Of a stretch of 64,000 nt of DNA, positions 34,000 through 43,900 are shown one piece after another. The translations under genes and the position numbers were made by a program. Source of the DNA: JAFGSI01 sp041287425 (GTDB taxonomy: Bacteria; Chloroflexota; Anaerolineae; Anaerolineales; Villigracilaceae); the NCBI GenBank assembly GCA_041287425.1, contig JBEULG010000040.1, positions 62,001 to 126,000 on the forward strand. Reading direction: 5' to 3'. The first letter of the stretch is position 1. The number at the start of each line of letters is the position of its first letter. Below the pieces are notes generated by a model. The model did no database searches. It was not told the DNA's origin and saw nothing but the letters and a program-made list of their open reading frames with translations.

Positions 34000-36528
34000 A
34001 TGGTTAAATCAAAAGGTTTCCTGTTGGGGGGCATGATGTTGTTTCTCGTCTTGATTCTGGCATCGTGCAACCTGAGAGCGTGCAACGGGTCAAGTTTGCC
34101 CGGCCAAGCAACGGAGAGCAGCGGGGCAGGTGGCACGGTCGGAGTGCCATCCGGCCCGGCCAATACGGATGGGGCGGAGACGATATTCATTCCCGGCGGC
34201 ACGTTCTGGATGGGGAGCGATTCGACCGATAGCGAGGCCGATACCGATGAGTTCCCGCGTCATCCGGTGACGCTGGACGGGTTCTACATCTACACCCATG
34301 AAGTCACAAACGAGATGTATGCCCGCTGTGTGGCGGCCGGAGGCTGTATGCCCGTGCAAATGTTCGAGAGCGGACCCACTTCTCACTATGACGACCCGGC
34401 CTATGCCAACCACCCCGTGGTGGGAGTGGACTGGCTGATGGCGCGCGATTATTGCGTTTGGGCGGGCGGGCGCTTGCCGACCGAAGCCGAGTGGGAACTG
34501 GCCGCGCGCGGCCTGGAGAGTCTGCGCTATCCCTGGGGGAGCGAGGAACCCGCCTGTGACCGCGTCAACATGCTCGGCTGCCGTGCCCCGGCCGATACCG
34601 TCCAGGTCGGTTCTTATGCGCTGGGCAACAGTCCCTACGACGTCTGGGATATGGCCGGCAACGTCTGGGAGTGGGTCAATGACTGGTACGACGAAGATTA
34701 TTATGTCTTTTCGCCGGCCAATAACCCGCTTGGTCCATACTACGGCGAATTGAAGACGGTGCGCGGCGGCGGTCTGTACTCTGAGCCGGTTCAAATGCGC
34801 ACCGCGGCGCGCGTCGGTGCGAATCCCCATCGGGCGTATGAAGATGTCGGCTTCCGATGCGTGGCATTGGGCGAAGCACTTCCCTCCGGCTATGCTTTCC
34901 CGCCGGGCTATCATGAGTTCGTTCCCCCCGGCGAACCGGACGACGGCGGAGAGCCGCTCGAGGTGCCAGACTGGCCTGATCTGGGGAGGGTGGGACCGGT
35001 TCTGGTGTCTTGTCCTGACCCGGCCGGCCTCATCCACCTCTTCATCGGAGCAGTCGGGCCTGGGGATGCTCCCATCACGGCCTTCGATGTCACCGTAAAC
35101 GGCGCTGCCTTCGATTGCTATTACGACGACCCCCTGCGCGGGCTGCAATGTTCCGGCCCGGCCCCGTTGGACTACGACACCTTGACCGTTTACGATGTGG
35201 GCGTGCATCTCGTCGCCGGCGGGCTGCCCATCTTCACCCTCTTGCATCCGACGGTGCCCCATGATTGTCCGGTTGGGGCCTGGCCGCCCGACATCCGGGG
35301 CGAGGCAAGTTGCCCCTCCGAAACCGACGGCACGGTTTCGGTCACCTTTGTCTCCGCCCCGCCGATTCGCTGGGAACGCGTGCAATACCTGTCAGGAATG
35401 TTGTACCTCGACGCGGCCTGCACCCAAACCTCCCCCTCCACGCTGGTTTGCACTTTGCCCGCTCGCGATGTCGGCGAAGTGTACTCGTTCAACCTGGAAG
35501 GTCAGGACGATAGCGGCGTCCGTTACGTGTGGTGGACAGTCGTTGCTGTGCCGACCGATTGTCCGGAGATCATGATCGAGATTCCGGTCGAGGTTGGCTG
35601 CTGGGACTCGATGCCCGTAGCAGGCATTTTTACTCCGCCTGGCAATCCGTTGGCTGCCGCATCGGTCGCCGGGGTGCCGCTTGCCTGCATGTCCATCCGC
35701 CCCGATTTACACGTCTGCAATCTGCCGCCCGCCGCTCCGGGCAGTGAGGTCCGCCTGGACATCTGCCTCAGCGACGGCCTGTGTACTGACCGGCTGGTCT
35801 CCATGCCGGCTTGTTCTGGCGAATCTGGCCCGATGTTCAGTTTGTATGCGGGCTGTTCCCTGAGCGGTGAGCCTTCCGTCAAACTGGATTACTGGCCCTG
35901 CGACTCGGCTCTGGCCTCTGCTCAGGCTTCGGGTACGCCTCTGACTTGTACGAATCTGGGCGCATGCCTGTACCTGTGTACCGGTCTGCCCGGCGACCCC
36001 GGCACCGTGTTGACCTTCGATGCATATCTGGAAGACGGTTCTGAAATCCACGGCACGACCGATGTCGTCTCCTGTGGTGCGCCGCCCGGCGAAGAAACCT
36101 CCTGGCGGATTATCGACGCGGGTTGTCACGATGAGACCAGAATCTACGTCCTTGTTGATACCGACCTGCCCTGGCTGGTGCCTGGCGCGGCCTACACCTA
36201 CGGGGCCGGCCCGGCGACCATCCCCTATTCCTGCAGCGTCCATTCGACAATTCCCGGCCGGCTCTATTGCATCGGCGCTCGGCCGGGCGCGCCGGAAGAT
36301 TTCTACCTATGTCTCCGTCCGGATGGAGGCGACCTTCGTTGTCAGTACCTCTCCGACTTCCCGGCCTGGGTCGCTTCCGTTCCGTCCTGCGGCACCGAAC
36401 CGCCGCCCGAAATCCCGCCGCCGTTCGATTGCAGTGTGTTCGCAACCGATCCAGCCTCCTGCAATGCTCATCCGGAATGCCACTGGGACTTCACTGTGCC
36501 GCCGAATGGAACTTGCGTTCATGATTAG
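34000..36528 (+). CDS. Lipoprotein with FGE-sulfatase-fold domain and Cys-rich repeats
   Basis: The protein has 842 residues. A signal peptide ends in lipobox LASC (Cys23). Residues about 60-290 match the FGE-sulfatase/SUMF1 fold: FIPGGTFWMGS, HPVTLDGFYI, RLPTEAEWELAARG, GNVWEWVNDWY and a final VGFRCV. The cysteine pair that makes formylglycine in true bacterial FGEs is absent from RGGGLYSEPVQMRTAARVG, so a catalytic role is doubtful. The rest comprises repeated beta-rich domains with regularly spaced cysteines, likely disulfide-bonded outside the cell. Surface binding or structure is inferred. The ribosome site is GGGGAGGG. Confidence 0.82.
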   Translation: MVKSKGFLLGGMMLFLVLILASCNLRACNGSSLPGQATESSGAGGTVGVPSGPANTDGAETIFIPGGTFWMGSDSTDSEADTDEFPRHPVTLDGFYIYTHEVTNEMYARCVAAGGCMPVQMFESGPTSHYDDPAYANHPVVGVDWLMARDYCVWAGGRLPTEAEWELAARGLESLRYPWGSEEPACDRVNMLGCRAPADTVQVGSYALGNSPYDVWDMAGNVWEWVNDWYDEDYYVFSPANNPLGPYYGELKTVRGGGLYSEPVQMRTAARVGANPHRAYEDVGFRCVALGEALPSGYAFPPGYHEFVPPGEPDDGGEPLEVPDWPDLGRVGPVLVSCPDPAGLIHLFIGAVGPGDAPITAFDVTVNGAAFDCYYDDPLRGLQCSGPAPLDYDTLTVYDVGVHLVAGGLPIFTLLHPTVPHDCPVGAWPPDIRGEASCPSETDGTVSVTFVSAPPIRWERVQYLSGMLYLDAACTQTSPSTLVCTLPARDVGEVYSFNLEGQDDSGVRYVWWTVVAVPTDCPEIMIEIPVEVGCWDSMPVAGIFTPPGNPLAAASVAGVPLACMSIRPDLHVCNLPPAAPGSEVRLDICLSDGLCTDRLVSMPACSGESGPMFSLYAGCSLSGEPSVKLDYWPCDSALASAQASGTPLTCTNLGACLYLCTGLPGDPGTVLTFDAYLEDGSEIHGTTDVVSCGAPPGEETSWRIIDAGCHDETRIYVLVDTDLPWLVPGAAYTYGAGPATIPYSCSVHSTIPGRLYCIGARPGAPEDFYLCLRPDGGDLRCQYLSDFPAWVASVPSCGTEPPPEIPPPFDCSVFATDPASCNAHPECHWDFTVPPNGTCVHD

Positions 36529-36533
36529 AAGAC

Positions 36534-36563
36534 AAAATCTCCCGCTGCAAGGCGGGAGATTTT
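36534..36563. terminator. Strong bidirectional hairpin terminator
   Basis: A perfect 12-bp stem, AAAATCTCCCGC/GCGGGAGATTTT, lies 5 bases after the lipoprotein stop. Confidence 0.88.
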
Positions 36564-36881
36564 GATGCCCTTCGAAGAAGGCCGTCTTCCGCCAGTACCT
36601 TTGACCCGAACGACACGTTACAGATTCTCTTCGAAACATCCGCCCATGTTCGGCGCAAAAAACGAGAACCTCCGATTGCAGGTTTTGGATACGACGATTC
36701 CTGCCATTTTAGAGTAAAATTCGCTAATAAGAAGCGGGTCGTTCCCTTGTACATCGCCGGAAATCACTCTGGCGCGAATTGCGTAACCCCCTGAAATTCG
36801 CGTTCACCAGGTAAAATTTATGGCCGATTTTCGGACGCCGTGCTTTGGCAACACGGGTTTAGGAAACCATAGGGTGTATAA
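36564..36881. other. Intergenic gap before the metallopeptidase gene
   Basis: Apart from a small inverted repeat, ATTTTA-GAG-TAAAAT (36706-36720), I see no structure, clear promoter or coding frame in these 318 bases. Confidence 0.4.
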
Positions 36882-38774
36882 ATGAACCAGAAAACATTCC
36901 CGAAGCGTCCCTCTCTTGCTCTCCTCGTTTTCGTCTTGCCGTTGTTGGCCTGCACGCTGACCATCGAATGGACCTCCACCCCCGCGCCGCCTACGCCGCT
37001 GCCGCCGACCGCCACCCCACCGCCGGCCTCTTCCGGCGACAGCCTGGCTGCTCTCCAGGAGGCCGTCCTGCCCATCTATGATCCCTACGAGTTCAAACTG
37101 CGCATGGAGGGCGTGACCATCCCGCAAACCCTGCCCGGCCCTGAACAACCGCTCCAGATTGGCACTCCGGACTGGTTCTGGGTCAATAACGACCGCGAAA
37201 CCCTGGCCCATCTGCGTTACATCACCGACCATGCCTACTTTTGGGTCGAAGCCGGCCTCGGTTACCCTCCCGGCGACCTCGAGGTGCTGGCTCTCACCTT
37301 CGAGAATCTCATCTATCCCGAAACGCGCGCCCTGTTCGGCAGCGAATGGACCCCCGGCGTGGACGGTGACCCCCACATTTACATTGTCTACACCCGCCAG
37401 GAATCCAATTCCGGCTCCTTTGCCCCCTACGCTGAACTGAATCCCAGCCTGGAAACGTATTCCGACGCCCACGAAATCATCTTCTTGGGGGCCGATTCCT
37501 GCCCCTTGAACAGCGAATATACCTATGGCGTCCTGGCTCATGAATTCCAGCACGTCATTCATTACCAGGTGGATCGCAACGAGGAGACCTGGCTGGAGGA
37601 AGGCCTCTCCGAACTGGCCGCCTATCGCTTCGGCTACGACCTGGGCGGCTTCGACGCCATCTTCGCCGCCAGCCCCGACTATCCCATCACTGTCTGGCCC
37701 GATGAAGGCGATACCTCTCCCTATTACGGTTCGGGCGCCCTGCTGATGATTTACTTCCTCGACCGTTTCGGTGAGGAGGCCACCCGCGCGCTCATCGCTG
37801 ACCCGCGCAACGGATTGCAATCCCTCGACGGCACCCTGGCCGACCTGGGAATCACCGACCCCCTCACCGGTCAGCCGGTCGGCGCCGACGACTTCTTCCT
37901 CGATTTCGCCCTCGCCATGTATTTGCAAGACCCCTCCATCGCCGACGGCCGCTACGCCCTCGATACTTACCCCGTCTTCGTCCAGACCCGCGATACCGAA
38001 ACCATTTCGACCTGCCCGAGCGCCGACAACCGCCGCACGGTCAGTCAGTACGGCCTCGATTACATTGGCGTGACCTGTCCCGGCAACTACACGCTCTCTT
38101 TCCAGGGGCAGACCAGCGTTCCTCTTGCCCCCACCTCGCCTCACTCCGGCAACTATCTGATGTGGTCCAACCGCGGCATCAATTCGGATGCCAGCCTCAC
38201 CTGCACCTTTGATTTCACCCGTTACAGCGCCCCCCTCACCCTGACTTTTTGGACCTGGTACGATATTGAAGCGAATTACGACAACGTTTACCTGACCGCC
38301 TGGGCCGGCGGCCCCACCTGGACCAATCTGCTGGGCGGTGTTGATGCCGCTTATACCGGCAGTGGGACCACCTGGCAGCAGCGCAGCGCCGACCTCTCGG
38401 CCTTCGCCGGTCAGATCACGCAGGTGCGCTTCGATTACATCACCGATGGCTCGATCAACGGCTATGGTTTTCTGCTCGACGACATCAGCATTCCCGAAAT
38501 CGGCTATCACACCGATTTCGAGGCCGGCAGCGATTGCTGGCAGGCGGCCGGCTTCGCCCGCGTCCAGACCTCCCTCCCGCAGACTTACAAACTGGCGCTC
38601 ATCACCCAGACTTCAGCCGGCGTTTCCGTTCAGCCGATTCCTCTCACTGCCGACCAGCGCGCCCAGGTCCCGCTCCAGTTGGCCCAGGGTGACAAAGCCG
38701 TCCTGGTCGTGATTGGCACTGCCCGTTACACCACCCAGCCGGCCGAGTACCAATTCAGCCTCCTGGCCCCCTGA
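36882..38774 (+). CDS. Secreted lipoprotein zinc metallopeptidase
   Basis: The protein has 630 residues. The signal peptide ends in LLAC (Cys24), followed by a Thr-Pro linker. HEFQH at 220-224 and the Glu pair at 239-240 (WLEEG) form a gluzincin-type HExxH...E zinc site. The C-terminal region has a jelly-roll-like segment similar in style to immune-inhibitor-A peptidases (NYLMWSNRGIN, then GFLLDDISIPE, with TDFEAGSDCW). It likely degrades protein outside the cell for nutrition. It is flanked by hairpins and transcribed alone. Confidence 0.85.
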   Translation: MNQKTFPKRPSLALLVFVLPLLACTLTIEWTSTPAPPTPLPPTATPPPASSGDSLAALQEAVLPIYDPYEFKLRMEGVTIPQTLPGPEQPLQIGTPDWFWVNNDRETLAHLRYITDHAYFWVEAGLGYPPGDLEVLALTFENLIYPETRALFGSEWTPGVDGDPHIYIVYTRQESNSGSFAPYAELNPSLETYSDAHEIIFLGADSCPLNSEYTYGVLAHEFQHVIHYQVDRNEETWLEEGLSELAAYRFGYDLGGFDAIFAASPDYPITVWPDEGDTSPYYGSGALLMIYFLDRFGEEATRALIADPRNGLQSLDGTLADLGITDPLTGQPVGADDFFLDFALAMYLQDPSIADGRYALDTYPVFVQTRDTETISTCPSADNRRTVSQYGLDYIGVTCPGNYTLSFQGQTSVPLAPTSPHSGNYLMWSNRGINSDASLTCTFDFTRYSAPLTLTFWTWYDIEANYDNVYLTAWAGGPTWTNLLGGVDAAYTGSGTTWQQRSADLSAFAGQITQVRFDYITDGSINGYGFLLDDISIPEIGYHTDFEAGSDCWQAAGFARVQTSLPQTYKLALITQTSAGVSVQPIPLTADQRAQVPLQLAQGDKAVLVVIGTARYTTQPAEYQFSLLAP

Positions 38775-38787
38775 TTTTTGCTGAAAG

Positions 38788-38818
38788 GCCCGTTCCCTGC
38801 AAGGGAACGGGTCTTAAT
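38788..38818 (+). terminator. Intrinsic terminator after the metallopeptidase
   Basis: CCCGTTCCC/GGGAACGGG with a 5-base loop is followed by TCTTAATTT. Confidence 0.85.
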
Positions 38819-38838
38819 TTATCAAGCCTCCAATCTTT

Positions 38839-38854
38839 TTGTGACAAATATCAC
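38839..38854. promoter_or_regulatory. CRP/FNR-family-like binding site before the Hdr/Flx operon
   Basis: TGTGA-CAAATA-TCACT is close to the TGTGA-N6-TCACA consensus of CRP-family regulators. It abuts a possible promoter, TTGAAT-N18-GACAAT (38854-38883), consistent with class II activation of the operon. Confidence 0.6.
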
Positions 38855-38961
38855 TTGAATCCTTCTATCGGAAAGGTGGACAATGTGAAGTAATCAAACA
38901 TCGCCAAGGAGGTGGCCGAGGTGTGTATTACTTTCGCGCTCACCAGGAAGAGGGTACTCGT

Positions 38962-40971
38962 ATGAAGCCCAATGACCCGACGCCTGCGCCGGATTTGCCG
39001 CGCGTGGGCGTTTACATTTGCCACTGCGGCACGAACATCGCCGCGACGGTGGACGTGGAGGCGGTGACGGAATACGCCCGTGCGCTTCCCCATGTAGCAG
39101 TAGCGCGCCACTATACCTACATGTGCTCCGACCCTGGCCAGGCGCTTATCAAGGAGGACATCCAGCGCGAAGGCCTGAACCGGGTCGTGGTAGCCTCCTG
39201 CTCGCCGTTGATGCACGAGCCGACTTTCCGCCAGGCCTGCGCTGAGGCGGGGCTGAATCCCTTCTTGTTTCAGATGGCCAACATCCGCGAGCATTGCTCC
39301 TGGATTGCCGCCGACCGCGCTACAGCGACCCGCAAAGCCATGTCGTTGGTGGGAGCGGCCGTCCACCGCGTCGTCCATCATCGCGAACTGGAAAGCCGCT
39401 CGGTGGGGCTGAAACAGGCCGCCCTGGTGGTGGGCGGCGGAATCACCGGCATCGAGGCCGCTCTGCGCCTGGCCGATGCCGGCAAGCAGGTCTATCTGGT
39501 CGAGCGCCAGCCCAGCATCGGCGGGCACATGGCGCAACTTTACAAGACCTTCCCTACCCTCGACTGCGCTGCCTGCATCCTGACCCCCAAGATGGTCACC
39601 GTCGGCCACCATCCGAATATCACTCTGTTGACCTACAGCGAAGTGGAGGCCGTCGCCGGTTATGTCGGCAATTTCACCGTCACCGTGCGCCGCAAACCGC
39701 GTTACGTGCGCGAGGATTTGTGCAACGGCTGCGGCACCTGCACCGAGAAATGCCCCTGGAAGAAAATCCCCTCCGAGTTCGACCTCGGCCTGGGCATGCG
39801 GGCGGCCATCTATTCGCCCTTCCCGCAGGCTGTGCCGCGCGTGCCGGTCATCGACACCGACAATTGCACCTATTTCAAGACCGGCAAATGTCGCGCCTGC
39901 GAAAAGTTCTGCCCGCGCGGGGCCATCGACTTCGAGCAGAAAGAGGAGCATCTGGAAATCGAAGTCGGGACCATCATCCTGGCGACCGGCTTCGAGACCT
40001 TCGACCCGCGCCGCGCTCCCCAGTACGGCTACGGCGTCCTCGACAACGTCCTGACCGGCCTGGAGATGGAGCGTCTCATCAATACCGGCGGACCGACCAA
40101 TGGCGTGGTGCGCCTCAAGGACGGCAGCCAGCCGCGCCGGATTGCCATCCTCCACTGCGTGGGCAGCCGCGGCGATTCGCTCCGCGACGGTCCGCCGCAC
40201 GAATACTGCTCGCGCATTTGCTGCATGTACTCGCTCAAACTGGCCCATATGATTCGCGAGTACGTGGGCGCCGAGGTCATCGAGTTCTACCGCGACATGC
40301 GCGCCTTCGGCAAAGGCTACGAGGCCTTCTACGAGCGGGCGCAGCAGCACGGTGTCGAGTTCCTGCGCTTCGACCAGCAAATCCGCGTCGAGGCGCGTGA
40401 TGGCCGTCTGGCCGTTGTGATGGAGGATGTGTACACCGGCAAACCGCGCGAGACGCTGGTGGACATGGTCGTCCTGAGCACCGGCGTGGAACCCCAGCCG
40501 GACCAGCATCAGGTGGGCGTCCTGTTCGGCGTCAGCCGCAGCGCCGACGGCTTCTTCCTCGAACGGCATCCCAAACTGGCGCCGGTCGAGACGGCCACCG
40601 ACGGCGTCTTTCTGGCCGGAGCCTGCCAGGGGCCGAAGGATATCCCTGACAGCGTGGCACAGGGCGCGGCCGCGGCCGCCGCGGCGCTCTCGTTGATGGA
40701 CGCCGGCTCGGTGTTCCTCGAGCCGTTCACCACCTTCGTCCAGACCGAAAAATGCGGCGGCTGCCGCACTTGCGAGGGCGTGTGTCCCTATCATGCCATC
40801 GAAATGGTCGAGCAGGCCGGGCGGCTGGTGGCGCACGTCAACGAGGTGCTGTGCAAAGGCTGTGGGGCGTGCGCGGCGGCCTGTCCGGCCGGGGCGGCCA
40901 CCCAGAACGGCTTTACCGAAATGCAAATCATGGCCGAAATTGACGGCATTCTCGAGGAGGCGCTGCGATGA
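38962..40971 (+). CDS. hdrA: HdrA-like FAD/iron-sulfur protein
   Basis: The protein has 669 residues. The N-terminal VGVYICHCGTNIAATVD, FAD motif VVGGGITGIEAALRLADAG and the CSRICCMYSLKLAHM cysteine block are HdrA hallmarks. Four cluster motifs are visible: CNGCGTCTEKCP, CRACEKFCP, CGGCRTCEGVCP and CKGCGACAAACP. HdrA is the bifurcating flavin subunit of heterodisulfide-reductase-type complexes. I chose the ATG after AGGAAGAGGG. A GTG at 38923 behind AAGGAGG would add 13 residues and is a real alternative. Its stop overlaps the next gene by 4 bases. Confidence 0.88.
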   Translation: MKPNDPTPAPDLPRVGVYICHCGTNIAATVDVEAVTEYARALPHVAVARHYTYMCSDPGQALIKEDIQREGLNRVVVASCSPLMHEPTFRQACAEAGLNPFLFQMANIREHCSWIAADRATATRKAMSLVGAAVHRVVHHRELESRSVGLKQAALVVGGGITGIEAALRLADAGKQVYLVERQPSIGGHMAQLYKTFPTLDCAACILTPKMVTVGHHPNITLLTYSEVEAVAGYVGNFTVTVRRKPRYVREDLCNGCGTCTEKCPWKKIPSEFDLGLGMRAAIYSPFPQAVPRVPVIDTDNCTYFKTGKCRACEKFCPRGAIDFEQKEEHLEIEVGTIILATGFETFDPRRAPQYGYGVLDNVLTGLEMERLINTGGPTNGVVRLKDGSQPRRIAILHCVGSRGDSLRDGPPHEYCSRICCMYSLKLAHMIREYVGAEVIEFYRDMRAFGKGYEAFYERAQQHGVEFLRFDQQIRVEARDGRLAVVMEDVYTGKPRETLVDMVVLSTGVEPQPDQHQVGVLFGVSRSADGFFLERHPKLAPVETATDGVFLAGACQGPKDIPDSVAQGAAAAAAALSLMDAGSVFLEPFTTFVQTEKCGGCRTCEGVCPYHAIEMVEQAGRLVAHVNEVLCKGCGACAAACPAGAATQNGFTEMQIMAEIDGILEEALR

Positions 40972-43900
40972 ACCGCTCGAAGGTCAAGACCGGCGTCTAT
41001 GTCTGTCACTGCGGCACGAACATCGCCGCGACCGTGGATGTGGTCGACGTGGCCCGCTTCGCCCGCGAGTTGGAAGGCGTGGTGGTAGCGCGCGACTACA
41101 CCTACATGTGTTCCAATCCTGGTCAGGATTTAATCAAGCAGGACATCAAAGAATACGGCCTGAACCGTATCGTGGTGGCCTCCTGCTCGCCGCTGATGCA
41201 CGAGCCGACTTTCCGTCAGGCCTGCGCCGACGCAGGACTCAACCCCTTCTTCTGCCAGATGGCCAACATCCGTGAGCAGTGTTCGTGGGTCATCAACAAC
41301 CGCGAGCAGGCGACCATCAAGGCGCGCGCCCTGGTGCGGGCGGCGGTGGCGCGCGTCCGTCACCACGACCCGCTGGAGCCGCGCTCGGTGCAGATGACCC
41401 AGTCGGTGCTGGTGGTCGGCGGCGGCATCGCCGGAATCGAGGCCTCGCTGCGGCTGGCCGAGGCCGGCAAACAGGTCTATCTGGTGGAACGCGATTCGTC
41501 CATCGGCGGCCACATGGGGCAACTCTACAAGACCTTCCCCACCATGGACTGCGCCGCCTGCATCCTGACTCCCAAGATGGTCTCGGTCGGACGGCATCCC
41601 AACATCACCCTCCTGTCTTACAGCGAGGTGGAGGGCGTCTCCGGCTATGTGGGTAATTACACCATCCGCGTGCGGCGCAAGGCGCGCTACGTCAAGGAGG
41701 ACGTCTGCGCGGGCTGCGGCCAGTGCGCCGAAGTCTGCCCGGTGGAGGTGGTCAACCCCTTCGAAATCGGCCTCAGCAAGCGCAAGGCCGTCTATCGCAA
41801 CACGCCGCAGGCCGTGCCGGGGGCCTATGCCATCGAAAAGCGCGGCGTGGCCCCGTGCCGGGCGGCCTGCCCCACCGACCAGCGCGCCGAGGGGTACATT
41901 GCCCTCATCCACGCCCGCCGCTACGCTGACGCCTACTGGGCCATCCGCCGCGAGCATCCCTTCCCGTCCATCTGCGGGCGGGTGTGCAACCATCCCTGCG
42001 AGGAGGCCTGCACGCGCAGCCAGGTGGACCAGCCGGTCAGCATCATGGCCCTCAAGCGCTTCGTCGCCGACTGGGCCTACGCCCACCGTGACGAACTCCC
42101 GCACATGCGCGACAAATCGCTGGTCGGGACGCCCTTCCAGCACCACCATCCGCCGACCGGCAAGAAAGTGGCCGTCATCGGGGCCGGACCCGCCGGCCTG
42201 ACCGCCGGCCTCGACCTGGTGCGCCTCGGCCACAAGGTGACCGTCTTCGACGCCCTGCCGGTGGCCGGCGGCATGATGCGGGTCGGCATTCCGCCCCACC
42301 GCCTGCCCTACGACCGTCTGGATTGGGAGGTCCAGCAAATCGTGGACGAGGGCGTGGAACTGCGCCTGAACACCCGCGTGGACGACATCCCCAGCCTGTT
42401 CCAGAAGGGCTACGACGCGGTCGTCGTCGCCACCGGCGCCCACAGCGCCCAGAAGTTGAACATCCCCGGCTCAGACCACCCCGACAACTGGCTCAGCCTC
42501 GACCTGCTGCGCCGCGCCTGCCTGGGCGAGCCGCTCGACCTGAGCGGACGCGAGATCGTCGTCCTGGGGGCGGGCGACGTGGCCCTCGATTCGGCCCGCA
42601 CCGCCATCCGCCTCGGCCAGCCGAAGGTCAAGATTGTGTGCCGGGGCATGCGCGCCTCGTTCAACGAACTGCACGAGGCCGAAGCCGAGGGCGTCGAAAT
42701 CCTCAAGAACCGCGTCTTCAAGGAAATCGTCGTCAGGCACGACAAAATCGTCGGCGTAATGTGTCTGGAGGCCGAGGTGGGCGGAATCGTCAACGGCCAG
42801 CGCCAGGTGCGCGAGATTCCTGGCACGGAACACATCATCCCGTGCGACATGGTCATCTGGGCGCTCGGCCAGCGGCCCGATTTCTCCTTCCTGCCCGAGG
42901 ACGGCAGCATCGCCATCCGCTACCCCATCGGCCTGTGGGCCAACGAGGAGATGATGACCACCCGGCCGGGCGTCTTCGCCGCCGGCGACCTGCGGCGCGG
43001 CACGACCTTCTTCGTGGTGGACGCCATCGCCGAGGGCCACCGCGTCGCCCGCTGCGTGGACCGTTACCTGCACGGCAGCGAGGGCGTGCCGGAGCCGGTC
43101 CTGCCGCCCAAAGCCGAACTGAGCCCGGAGGAAATCGAGGCCAAATTTGCCCGTGGCGAGGTCAGCCGCGCCGGGCGCATCCCCATCCGCACCCTGCCGC
43201 CGGAGGAGCGCGTCAACAACTTCCGCGAGGTGGACCAGACGATGACCGAGGAGGAGGCCCTGGCCGAGGCAGCCCGCTGTCTGCGCTGCGGCATCTGCTC
43301 GGAGTGCCTGGAATGTGAGGCGGCCTGTGAGCGCGGCGCCATTGACCACAACATGCAGGACGAAACGGTGGAACTGACCGTCGGGGCCATCATCCTGGCA
43401 ACCGGTTTCAGAGACTTCGACCCGGCGCGCGCCCCCGAACTCAACTACGGCAAACTGGACAACATCCTGACCGCCCTGCAATTCGAGCGCCTCATCAACT
43501 CCGGCGGGCCGACCCAAGGCAAAGTGTTGCTCAAGAACGGCAAGCCGCCCAAGTCCATTGCCATCGTCCACTGCGTGGGCAGCCGCGATCACAACTACAA
43601 CGATTACTGCTCGCGGGTTTGCTGCATGTATTCGCTCAAACTGGCGCACATGGCGCGCGAGTACCTGGGCGTGGAAGTGCACGAAATCTACCGCGATATC
43701 CGCGCCTTCGGCAAAGGCTACGAGGAGTTCTACAAGCACGCCGCCGGCATGGGCGTCCACTTCTATCACGGGCGCATCCAGGCTATCGAACAGAAGGGCG
43801 CCAAACTGCGCGTCCGCTGGAACGAGGCCTTCCACGGCCAGCCCAGCCACGTGGACGTGGACATGGTCGTCCTGGCGACCGGCTTCGAGCCGCAAGCCGA

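Noticed and set aside
36804..38510. A 568-residue minus-strand frame opposite the metallopeptidase
   Set aside because: Glycine/valine-rich shadow without motifs; the plus strand has lipobox and HExxH.
38851..40926. A 691-residue open frame on the minus strand across hdrA
   Set aside because: It is the antisense shadow of a GC-rich gene: composition is His/Gly/Arg/Asp-rich with no motif, while the plus strand has clear HdrA motifs and ribosome sites.
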